Part shown: positions 44,514 to 52,132 of the stretch, one piece after another
How positions within the stretch are numbered: position 1 is the first letter of the stretch
Layout of the letters: each line of letters opens with the position of its first letter
Assembly: GCF_014108865.1 (NCBI RefSeq)
Contig: NZ_CP053928.1
Span: 3,782,001-3,846,000 of the forward strand
Source of the DNA: Nocardioides sp. WS12
GTDB taxonomy: Bacteria > Actinomycetota > Actinomycetes > Propionibacteriales > Nocardioidaceae
Direction: 5' to 3'
Length of the DNA stretch: 64,000 nucleotides
Made by a program: the position numbers and the translations under genes
The notes under the pieces: generated by a model
Databases searched by the model: none
Seen by the model: only the letters and a program-made list of their open reading frames with translations
Told to the model about the DNA's origin: nothing

Positions 44514-45236
44514 TCAGCGGGTCCGCAACCAGCGCATCGCGTCGGCCACGGAGCTGACGGTCACGACGCCCGCCGGCCCCGCCGCCCGTCGTACGACGAC
44601 CACGGGGATGCCGAGCTCGGCAGCGGCCTCCATCTTCGGCCACGTGTAGCTGCCACCGGAGTCCTTGGTGACCAGCACGTCGCGGTCGACCATGAGGGCC
44701 CGTTCGCCGTCGAGCGTGTAAGGACCGCGGGAGGTCAACAACTCCCACGTTTCAGGCAGTTCGATGTCGGGCTCGTCCACGACCCGCGCGAGCACGTGCA
44801 GGTCGCGCAGCTTGGGTACGAAGCGCGCCAGTTCCTGTCGACCGACGGTCAGGAACGGCCGGTGGCCGAGTTCGCCGGCCACGGTCGCAGCCTGTTCGTG
44901 GGTGTCCACCCAGATCCACGACGGCGTCGCGCGGTCGCCCCAGCCGGGGCGCTCGAGCCGCAGCAGCGGCTTGTCCTCGGCCGCGCAGGCCGCTGCAGCG
45001 TTGGTGCTCATCCCGAGGGCGAACGGGTGCGTGGCGTCGACCACGACGTCGTACTCCGCCAGCGCAGAGCGCAGGCCCTCGACGCCACCGAAGCCGCCAA
45101 TGCGGACCGGGCCGACGGGCAACCGCGGCCGGGCCACCCGACCGGCGAGCGAGGAGGTCACGTCGATGCCGTCAGCCACCAGGGCTTCGGCCAGGTCGCG
45201 GGCCTCGCCCGTGCCGCCGAGCAACAAGACCTTCAT
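44514..45236 (-). CDS. cobK: precorrin-6A reductase
   Basis: NADPH-dependent reduction of precorrin-6A to 6B. The N-terminal MKVLLLGGTGEARDLAEAL is the CobK nucleotide-binding motif. VDATHPFALGMSTNA, TSRGPYTLDGE and VTKDSGGSYTWPKMEAA are family motifs. 240 residues. ATG 45236 overlaps the cobQ stop (ATGA). Last gene of the cobN operon. Confidence 0.95.
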   Translation of the reverse strand: MKVLLLGGTGEARDLAEALVADGIDVTSSLAGRVARPRLPVGPVRIGGFGGVEGLRSALAEYDVVVDATHPFALGMSTNAAAACAAEDKPLLRLERPGWGDRATPSWIWVDTHEQAATVAGELGHRPFLTVGRQELARFVPKLRDLHVLARVVDEPDIELPETWELLTSRGPYTLDGERALMVDRDVLVTKDSGGSYTWPKMEAAAELGIPVVVVRRAAGPAGVVTVSSVADAMRWLRTR

Positions 45237-46657
45237 GCCAGTCCTCCGGTGACCACGGGCAGGGCGGGCACGCCGTCCTGCGCCAGGTTGAGCAGTGCGT
45301 CGAGATCGAGGTGTTCCTCGACGAGATCGCCGAGGAGGTCGAGCCGCCTGGCCCGGGCCTCCGGGAACGAAACCGTCGACGCGATGCCGAGTGCGCCGGA
45401 CAGAAAGGCGCTGCGGGCCGCGTCGTCCTCGAGGCTGCCGTGCACCATCGTTCCGGTCACGGAACCGCGGGTGCGCTCCCCCGTGATGCGACCGTGGTGG
45501 ATCTCGTAGCCGGCCGGCTCGTGCAGGCGCAGGGTCTTCACCGCGTCGAAGTCGGTGACGAGATCGAGCAGGCCGAGACCCTCGACGACCGCGCCTGCGG
45601 ATCCCTCGACACCTTCGGGGTCGGAGATCGTCGTCCCCAGCATCTGGCAGCCGCCGCAGATCCCGAGGACGGGCCGGCCGGCCGCGGCATGCCGCAGGAT
45701 CGCCGCATCGAGGCCACGCGAGCGCAGCCACGCGAGGTCGGCGATGGTGGAGCGGGTGCCGGGCAGCACGACCAGGTCGGCGTCCGCGAGCCGCGACGGG
45801 TCGGACACGAAGGAGACATCGAGGCCGGGCTCGAGGCCGAGCGCGTCGACGTCGGTGAAGTTGCTGATCCGGGGCAGGCGCACCACAGCCACCTTCAACG
45901 CACCCTCGACGGGTGCCCGACGGCCCTGCAGGTCGAGCGCGTCCTCGGAGTCCAGCCACAGGTCCGGGTGCCACGGCAGGACGCCGTACGTCGGCCGTCC
46001 GGTACGGCGCTCCAGGTCGTCCAACCCGGGGCGGAGCAGGTCCACGTCGCCACGGAAACGGTTGACCAGGAAGCCCGCGATCAGCCGCTGGTCGGCCTCG
46101 TCGAGCAGCGCGAGGGTGCCGAACGCCGAGGCGAACCAGCCACCGCGGTCGATGTCGCCGACGACCACGGTCGGAACCGTGCCGTGCTGCGCGAGGCCCA
46201 TGTTCACGTAGTCGCTGGAACGCAGGTTGATCTCGGTCGGGCTGCCGGCCCCCTCGGCGACGACCAGGTCGAATCGCGACCGCAGGTCGTCGAACGCCGC
46301 GAACGCGCTCTCCGCGAGCCGCTGTCGACCGGTCTGCCAGTCACGCGCCGACACCTCGCCGTCGGGCTGCCCCATCCGGATCACGTGGCTGCGGCGGTCA
46401 CTGCCCGGCTTCAGCAACACGGGGTTCATCGCGACCTCGGGCACGACACCAGCAGCGAGCGCCTGCACCCACTGGGCGCGGCCGATCTCTCCCGGTGTGC
46501 CGTCGGGTGACGTCACGACCATCGAGTTGTTCGACATGTTCTGCGCCTTGTACGGCGCCACCGAGATGCCACGCCGCGCAAGCGCCCGACACAGCCCGGT
46601 CACGACCACGCTCTTGCCGGCGTCGGAGGTCATGCCGGCCACCAGCAGGGCACTCAT
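45233..46657 (-). CDS. cobQ: adenosylcobyric acid synthase (glutamine-hydrolysing)
   Basis: Amidates side chains b, d, e and g. The N-terminal ATPase domain has MTSDAGKSVVVTGLCRAL and APYKAQNMSNNS. The C-terminal glutamine amidotransferase has nucleophile Cys334 in GICGGCQML and YEIHHGR with the catalytic His. 474 residues. ATG 46657 overlaps the ferredoxin stop by 4 bp. The longer upstream frame is not used because the family start is MSALLVAGMTSDAGKS. Confidence 0.95.
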   Translation of the reverse strand: MSALLVAGMTSDAGKSVVVTGLCRALARRGISVAPYKAQNMSNNSMVVTSPDGTPGEIGRAQWVQALAAGVVPEVAMNPVLLKPGSDRRSHVIRMGQPDGEVSARDWQTGRQRLAESAFAAFDDLRSRFDLVVAEGAGSPTEINLRSSDYVNMGLAQHGTVPTVVVGDIDRGGWFASAFGTLALLDEADQRLIAGFLVNRFRGDVDLLRPGLDDLERRTGRPTYGVLPWHPDLWLDSEDALDLQGRRAPVEGALKVAVVRLPRISNFTDVDALGLEPGLDVSFVSDPSRLADADLVVLPGTRSTIADLAWLRSRGLDAAILRHAAAGRPVLGICGGCQMLGTTISDPEGVEGSAGAVVEGLGLLDLVTDFDAVKTLRLHEPAGYEIHHGRITGERTRGSVTGTMVHGSLEDDAARSAFLSGALGIASTVSFPEARARRLDLLGDLVEEHLDLDALLNLAQDGVPALPVVTGGLA

Positions 46658-47016
46658 TGTCGGCGTCCCCGGAAGACCCGCGGCGCGAGCGACGGCGGCA
46701 CGGCGCCACCCTCGCGCACCCAGTCCACGACGTCCTCCGTGGTCCCTTCGGACAGCACGCCACCGAGCCACGTGTCCTTGGGACGGCGACCGCCCGGGAA
46801 GTAGGTGAAGTCGCGCACCAGCACGACGTTGCTGCGGTCGCACTCGTCGAGACAGTCCACGACCCGCACCCGGATCCGCGGTCCGCGGCGGCCGGCAGGG
46901 TCATCGAGTGCCTCGATCGCGTCGCGCTGGGCGCTGTGGTCGACAGCGGGGTGCTTCTTCGTCGTACCGCAGCAGCAGTCGCGGCACAGCAGGACGTCGC
47001 GGTCAGGCAGCGCCAT
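46654..47016 (-). CDS. thioredoxin-fold [2Fe-2S] ferredoxin-like protein (120 aa)
   Basis: Small iron-sulfur protein. CRDCCCG (Cys11, Cys14, Cys15, Cys16) and DCLDEC (Cys55, Cys59) are arranged like the [2Fe-2S] thioredoxin-like ferredoxins, although the extra adjacent cysteines are unusual. It overlaps cobF by 14 bp and cobQ by 4 bp, so it is made together with them. A role as electron donor in corrin synthesis (for example cobalt reduction) is inferred from position only. ATG 47016. Confidence 0.8.
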   Translation of the reverse strand: MALPDRDVLLCRDCCCGTTKKHPAVDHSAQRDAIEALDDPAGRRGPRIRVRVVDCLDECDRSNVVLVRDFTYFPGGRRPKDTWLGGVLSEGTTEDVVDWVREGGAVPPSLAPRVFRGRRQ

Positions 47017-47767
47017 CGGAGTCCTCCAGCGGCAGTTCCGGGGCACGGATCAGGAACAGGTCCATCACCCAGCCGGCCTCCGCCTTCGCCTTCGCGCGTG
47101 CCTCGACCAGCGCCGATCGCACGGCTCCGACGCGACCGCTGACGAGGTGCTCGCCGACGCCGCCGAGGTTGGCGCCCCACCAGATGTGCCAGTCCTCGAA
47201 GCCGTCGAGATCCACCCCGGACGTGAGCATCACGACGAGGTTGTTCTGTCCGGACGTGACGTCGTGGCGCAGTCGCCGTGCGGTCGTGACGTGGACGGGC
47301 TTGCCGACCTGGTGCAGGACGATGCGGTGGCGCGCGGCCAGCATCTGCGGCGCGCTGATGCCCGGCAACACGTCGAACTCGAGATCAATCGTTGCGCCGA
47401 GCTCCTCGACGATCCGGATCGTGCCGTCGTACAACGAGGGGTCGCCCCACACGAGGAAGGCAGCGACTCCTCCGCGCTCCTCGAGCACGTCGCGGTAGGC
47501 CGTGAGCCGGGCGTCGTACCAGTCGGCCACGGCGCCTTCGTAGCCCGCGCGATCCAGGCCCGGAGACCGGTCCCGCTCGGGATCGCGCACCACGACCAGC
47601 TCGACACCATGCGCTTCGCACACGGCCCGTCGTACGGCGAGCAGGGAGTCGTCGTCCCCCTTCTGGACCGCCAGCGCGTAGTCACAGCCCCGGAGCGCCT
47701 CGGCGACTTCAGGAGTGACGTGCTGCGGCCCCATTCCGAAGCCGAGGATCCTGACCTTCACGCTCAT
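47003..47767 (-). CDS. cobF: precorrin-6A synthase (deacetylating), C1-methyltransferase
   Basis: SAM-dependent methylase for C-1 with loss of acetate. The start VRILGFGMGPQHVTPEVAEAL is typical of CobF, with VWGDPSLYDGTIRIV and VLPGISAPQMLAARH. 254 residues. ATG 47767 overlaps the cobN stop (ATGA), and its end overlaps the ferredoxin gene by 14 bp. Confidence 0.95.
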   Translation of the reverse strand: MSVKVRILGFGMGPQHVTPEVAEALRGCDYALAVQKGDDDSLLAVRRAVCEAHGVELVVVRDPERDRSPGLDRAGYEGAVADWYDARLTAYRDVLEERGGVAAFLVWGDPSLYDGTIRIVEELGATIDLEFDVLPGISAPQMLAARHRIVLHQVGKPVHVTTARRLRHDVTSGQNNLVVMLTSGVDLDGFEDWHIWWGANLGGVGEHLVSGRVGAVRSALVEARAKAKAEAGWVMDLFLIRAPELPLEDSDGAA

Positions 47768-50700
47768 CGGTCCTCGAGGTCGCCTTCGACGTCGAGGTAC
47801 GCCTGCTGCAGCGCGGCCAGGATCTCCGGGTCCGGCTCGGCCCACAGGCCGCGGTCCTTCGCCTCGTGGAGTCGCTCGACGATGCTGCGCAGCGCCCACG
47901 GGTTCGACTTGCGCAGGAACTCCTGGTTGGTCTCGTCGAGGACGTACTCCTTGGCCAGCGACTCGTACATCCAGTCGTGGACGACGCCGGCCGTGGCGTC
48001 GAAGCCGAAGAGGTAGTCGACGGTCGCCGCGAGCTCGAAGGCGCCCTTGTAGCCGTGGCGCTGCATCGCGCCGATCCAGCGCGGGTTGACGACGCGGGCC
48101 CGGAAGACGCGGTTGGTCTCCTCCTGAAGCGTGCGCGTGCGGACCGCATCGGGGGTGGTCGAGTCGCCGACGTACGCCTTCGGATTGGTGCCCGACAGCG
48201 CACGCACGGTGGCGACCATGCCGCCGTGGTACTGGAAGTAGTCGTCGCTGTCCGCGATGTCGTGTTCGCGGGTGTCGATGTTCTTGGCGGCGACCTTGAT
48301 CCGCTTGTAGTTGCTGCGCATGTCCTCCGCAGCGGGCACCCCGTCGAGGCCGCGGCCGTAGGCGAAGCCGCCCCACGCCGTGTAGACCTCGGCGAGGTCG
48401 GCGTCGTCGCGCCAGGTGCCGGACTCGACGGCCTGCAGGATGCCGGCGCCGTACGACCCCGGCTTGGAGCCGAAGATCCGCGTCGTCGAACGGCGCTCGT
48501 CCCCGTGCTCGGCCAGGTCGGCCTGCGCGTGGGCGCGGACGAAGTTCTTGTCGGCCGGCTCATCGAGAGCGGCAACCAGCTTCACTGCGTCGTCCAGCAT
48601 CGCGACCACGTGCGGGAACGCGTCCCGGAAGAACCCGGAGATCCGAACCGTGACGTCGATGCGCGGACGCCCCAGCTCCTCCAGCGGTACGACGACCAGG
48701 TTGGTCACGCGACGCGAGGCCTCGTCCCACTCGGGCCGGACGCCCAGCAGGGAAAGGACTTCGGCGATGTCGTCGCCGGAGGTGCGCATGGCCGACGTAC
48801 CCCAGACCGACAGGCCGACCGACTCGGGATAGGAACCCTCGTCGTCGAGGTAGCGCTGGATCAGCGAGTCGGCCATCGCCTGGCCGGTCTGCCACGCCAG
48901 GCGCGACGGGACCGCTCGCGGGTCGACGGTGTAGAAGTTGCGGCCGGTCGGCAGCACGTTGACCAGGCCGCGCAGCGGCGAACCGGACGGACCGGCCGGC
49001 ACGAAGCCGCCGTTGAGGGCGTGCAGGGTGTTGTCGAGTTCGTCGGTGGTGCGGGCGAGCCGCGGGACGACCTCGGTCGCAGCGAACGTCAGGACCTGAC
49101 GGACCTCCGGCGAGGCGGTCAGTTCCTCGACCCGGGCCGGGTCCCAGCCCGCCTTGTCCATTGCCTCGACGAGTTCGCGGGCCTCGGCCTCGACCCGGTC
49201 GACGTCCGTGGTGGGTGCGTCGACGGCCAGCCCGAGGGCGGACCGCAGCCCGGGCACCGACTGGGCCTGTCCGCCCCACACCTGCGAAGCGCGCAGGATC
49301 GCGAGCACCAGGTTGACCCGGGCCTCGCCTTCCGGCGCCTGACCCAGGATGTGCAGGCCGTCGCGGATCTGGGAGTCCTTGATCTCGCACAGCCAGCCGT
49401 CGACGTGCAGCAGGAAGTCGTCGAACTGCTCGTCGTCCGGGCGCTCCTCGAGGCCGAGGTCGCGGTGCATCTCAGCGGCGTGCATGAGCTGCCAGATCTC
49501 GCCACGGATGGCCGCGAGCTTGCCCGGGTCCATCGCGGAGATCTTGTCGTACTCCTCGAGCAGGCCCTCGAGTCGCGCGATGTCGCCGTAACTCTCGGCA
49601 CGCGCCATCGGCGGCACCAGGTGGTCGATGATCGTCGCGTGCGCGCGGCGCTTGGCCTGCGCGCCCTCGCCCGGGTCGTTGACGAGGAACGGGTAGATCA
49701 GCGGCATGCTGCCGATCGCCGCGTCCGTCGCGCAGGACGCCGACAGGGCGGCGTTCTTGCCCGGCAGCCACTCCATCGAGCCGTGCTTGCCGAGGTGGAC
49801 GACCGCGTGGGCGCCGAAACCGTGCTGGACCCAGCGGTACGCCGCCAGGTAGTGGTGGCTCGGAGCCAGGTCCGGGTCGTGGTAGATCGCGACGGGGTTC
49901 TCGCCGAAGCCGCGGGGCGGCTGGATCATCAGCACGATGTTGCCGGCCTGCAGCGTGGCGAGCACGATCTCGCCCGCGTCGTTGATGAACAGCGAGCCCG
50001 GGGACTCGCCCCAGGCCTCGACCATCGCGTCGCGCAGGTCGGCCGGGACGTCGGTGGTCCAGGCGTCGTAGTCGGCCTTGGTGATCCGCACGTGCGCGTC
50101 GGTCAACTGCGCCTGCGTCAGCCACTCCTCGTCCTGCCCACCCGCCGCGATGAGGGCGTGAATGAGGGCATCACCGGCTTCGGTCTCCGCCTCGGTGATT
50201 GAGGTGCGAGCGCAGCGAGCCTCGAAATCCCCGAGTACGCGGGTCACGACATTGTCCGACCCCAGGTCGTAGCCCGCATCCCTCAGCCGAAGCAGCAGGC
50301 GGACGGTCGACACCGGGGTGTCGAGGCCGACGGCGTTGCCGATGCGGGCGTGCTTGGTCGGGTAGGCGCTGAGCATCAGCGCGAGCTTCTTCTCGTTCTG
50401 CGGCACCGAGCGGAGGCGGGCGTAGTTCACCGCGAGGCCGGCGACCCGGGCCGAGCGCTCCGCGTCCGCGACGTACGACGGCAGGCCGGCCGGGTCGTTG
50501 GGGTCGATCTCCTTGAAGGAGAACGGCACGGTGCTGATCCGGCCGTCGAACTCGGGGATGGCGACCTGGTTGGCGTAGTCGAGCGGCGTGACGCCGTCGT
50601 CGGAGGCCTCCCACTCCTCGCGGCTGCTGGTCAGGCACAGGCCCTGCAGGACCGGCACGTCGAGCGCAGCGATCCGCTCCACGTCCCACGTCTCGTCGTC

Positions 50701-51414
50701 GCCACCGGCGCTGACAGCAGCGGGCGTGCTGCCACCGGCAGCCAGCACCGTGACGACCAGCGCGTCGAGGTCACCCAGGGCCGTGAACAACTCGTCCGGC
50801 GCCGCGCGCAGCGAACCCGCGAACACCGGCACGCCGATGGCATCACCCGTCGCGTCGATCGCGTCACACAGCGCGTGCACGAAGTCCGTGTTCCCGCTCG
50901 CGTGGTGCGCCCGGTAGAACAGCACCCCCACCTTCGCGAGGTGCCCGGTGGTTGAGGTGCGAGCGTCAGCGAGCCTCGAAACCTCCGGGCGCTCGAGGAT
51001 CCCCCACGCCGGAATCACCTCTGGCGCCTCGAACCCCTCACCGGTCAGCAACACGGTGTCGGAGAGGAAGGCGTGCAACTGCGCCAGGTTCCGCGGGCCA
51101 CCCTCGGCGAGGTAGCGGTGCGCCTCAGCGGCGACACCGACCGGGACCGTCGAGGTCTCCATCAGTTCCGCGCTCGGCGTGAGCTCGCCGCCGAGCACCA
51201 CGAGCGGACGCCCGGTGCCGCGCAACGCGGCCAGCTCGGCGTCGTACTGCTGCGGGGAGCCGAGCAGGCGCAGGACGACCAGGTCGGCACCCTCGGCCAG
51301 CGCGACCAGATCAGCAAGGTCCGAGCGGTTGGGGTTGCCCCAGCCGTAGTCGCCGCCGCTCGATCGGGCAGAGAGCAGGTCGGTGTCGGACGTGGACAGG
51401 AGTGCGATGCGCAC
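47764..51414 (-). CDS. cobN: cobaltochelatase subunit CobN (1216 aa)
   Basis: Large porphyrin-binding chelatase subunit that inserts cobalt into hydrogenobyrinic acid diamide with an ATPase partner (here probably the ChlI-ChlD protein). VGVLFYRAHHASGNT, LMLSAYPTKHARIGNAVGLD, HLGKHGSMEWLPGKNAALS and KGAFELAATVDYLFGFDATAG are CobN/BchH motifs. It carries two insertions encoded by the palindromic element, at residues 144-156 and 395-407, in two different reading frames. GTG 51414 has GGAGGAACCT upstream, and the farther upstream frame is part of the riboswitch. Confidence 0.95.
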   Translation of the reverse strand: MRIALLSTSDTDLLSARSSGGDYGWGNPNRSDLADLVALAEGADLVVLRLLGSPQQYDAELAALRGTGRPLVVLGGELTPSAELMETSTVPVGVAAEAHRYLAEGGPRNLAQLHAFLSDTVLLTGEGFEAPEVIPAWGILERPEVSRLADARTSTTGHLAKVGVLFYRAHHASGNTDFVHALCDAIDATGDAIGVPVFAGSLRAAPDELFTALGDLDALVVTVLAAGGSTPAAVSAGGDDETWDVERIAALDVPVLQGLCLTSSREEWEASDDGVTPLDYANQVAIPEFDGRISTVPFSFKEIDPNDPAGLPSYVADAERSARVAGLAVNYARLRSVPQNEKKLALMLSAYPTKHARIGNAVGLDTPVSTVRLLLRLRDAGYDLGSDNVVTRVLGDFEARCARTSITEAETEAGDALIHALIAAGGQDEEWLTQAQLTDAHVRITKADYDAWTTDVPADLRDAMVEAWGESPGSLFINDAGEIVLATLQAGNIVLMIQPPRGFGENPVAIYHDPDLAPSHHYLAAYRWVQHGFGAHAVVHLGKHGSMEWLPGKNAALSASCATDAAIGSMPLIYPFLVNDPGEGAQAKRRAHATIIDHLVPPMARAESYGDIARLEGLLEEYDKISAMDPGKLAAIRGEIWQLMHAAEMHRDLGLEERPDDEQFDDFLLHVDGWLCEIKDSQIRDGLHILGQAPEGEARVNLVLAILRASQVWGGQAQSVPGLRSALGLAVDAPTTDVDRVEAEARELVEAMDKAGWDPARVEELTASPEVRQVLTFAATEVVPRLARTTDELDNTLHALNGGFVPAGPSGSPLRGLVNVLPTGRNFYTVDPRAVPSRLAWQTGQAMADSLIQRYLDDEGSYPESVGLSVWGTSAMRTSGDDIAEVLSLLGVRPEWDEASRRVTNLVVVPLEELGRPRIDVTVRISGFFRDAFPHVVAMLDDAVKLVAALDEPADKNFVRAHAQADLAEHGDERRSTTRIFGSKPGSYGAGILQAVESGTWRDDADLAEVYTAWGGFAYGRGLDGVPAAEDMRSNYKRIKVAAKNIDTREHDIADSDDYFQYHGGMVATVRALSGTNPKAYVGDSTTPDAVRTRTLQEETNRVFRARVVNPRWIGAMQRHGYKGAFELAATVDYLFGFDATAGVVHDWMYESLAKEYVLDETNQEFLRKSNPWALRSIVERLHEAKDRGLWAEPDPEILAALQQAYLDVEGDLEDR
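50194..50230 (+). repeat. palindromic element inside cobN, copy 1
   Basis: 37 bp, left arm GGTGATTGAGGTGCGAGC and right arm GCGAGCCTCGAAATCC, both one base from the consensus. It is read antisense by cobN, giving DFEARCARTSIT at residues 395-407. Confidence 0.9.
50947..50983 (+). repeat. palindromic element inside cobN, copy 2
   Basis: 37 bp, complete unit with arms GGTGGTTGAGGTGCGAGC and GAGCCTCGAAACC. It is read antisense by cobN in a different frame from copy 1, giving VSRLADARTSTT at about residues 144-156. Confidence 0.92.
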
Positions 51415-51429
51415 AGGTTCCTCCTCGGG

Positions 51430-51561
51430 GTTCGCGCCCCTCGATCGGTGGCTGATGTCCGCGACCAGTGTCTGGCTCACCCGTGCCGATCTGCTCAGCT
51501 GGGATCACAGTGGCGGAACCGCCCCGGTCTCGCACCGGGTTCCTGTGCCACGGACATGTGG
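51430..51561 (-). promoter_or_regulatory. cobalamin riboswitch upstream of cobN
   Basis: On the minus strand: CACAGGAACCCGGTGCGAG (about 51528-51546), then CCGGGGCGGTTCCGCCACTGTGATC and GAGCCAGACACTGG. The GGAA-GGTG core and the GCCACTGTGA strand identify the short-type cobalamin riboswitch, as in the cbtB leader. It is followed by the ribosome site of cobN. Confidence 0.9.
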
Positions 51562-51567
51562 GTGCTC

Positions 51568-51577
51568 AGCCTACGGT
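51568..51577. promoter_or_regulatory. overlapping divergent -10 elements
   Basis: The ten bases AGCCTACGGT contain TACGGT for the plus strand (51572-51577, start codon 6 nt later) and TAGGCT for the minus strand (51568-51573, RNA start about 51561, the beginning of the riboswitch). They share two base pairs. Confidence 0.5.
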
Positions 51578-51583
51578 GGTCCC

Positions 51584-52132
51584 GTGGTCACACAGCAGTC
51601 GCCCGGCATCCAGGTCGCGGTACACGGACACCCGAACGCAGACACCCTCCTCTTGTGGCATCCGGCGGTGCGGTCCGACCCCGACGCCGTGGCGGCGCTC
51701 GCCAGCCGGATCGCCACCCGCGGGAAGGTTCGTGTCGTCGTACCGACGTGGGCCGACGGAGGCGATCTGCTGCGTTCGGTTCGCTATGCCCGCGAGTCCT
51801 CGGTGCACCCGCCGGACGGCCTCTCGGTCGTCGGGTACGGCGACGCCGGCATCGCCGCGCTGAGCCTCGCCCTGAACCAGCGGCGCCTCGGTATCGGCCT
51901 GGTCCGCGCGACCTGCGTCGACGGCGGACCCGACCTGACCGACCCGATCAGTGGTCAGCCGCTCGTCCCCGCAGCAGCGCCGGTGACGACCGAGATCGAC
52001 GTCATCGACTCGGCCGACGCCGCGGTGTCCGCCTGGGCAGGCGAGACCGTCGCCGCCTGGCAGGCTGCCGGCTGGACTGCCTCGCTCGTCCCGACCGCTC
52101 AGTTCACCTGGCGGTTCAACCCGTCCCAGTAG
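51584..52132 (+). CDS. alpha/beta-hydrolase-like protein (182 aa)
   Basis: Short hydrolase-fold candidate: LLLWHPAVRSDPDAV, SVVGYGDAGIAALSLAL (about 84-100; the elbow has Asp or Gly where Ser or Cys is usual, so it may be inactive) and a C-terminal tail. GTG 51584 follows a -10 with no ribosome site, so leaderless. The 3' end overlaps the convergent acyl-CoA ligase by 34 bp. Family assignment is tentative; function unknown. Confidence 0.55.
   Translation: MVTQQSPGIQVAVHGHPNADTLLLWHPAVRSDPDAVAALASRIATRGKVRVVVPTWADGGDLLRSVRYARESSVHPPDGLSVVGYGDAGIAALSLALNQRRLGIGLVRATCVDGGPDLTDPISGQPLVPAAAPVTTEIDVIDSADAAVSAWAGETVAAWQAAGWTASLVPTAQFTWRFNPSQ

Noticed and set aside
51415..51480. Upstream extension of CobN to an earlier start at 51480
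   Set aside because: This stretch overlaps the riboswitch structure, and GTG 51414 has a strong ribosome site and the normal N-terminus VRIALLSTSD.
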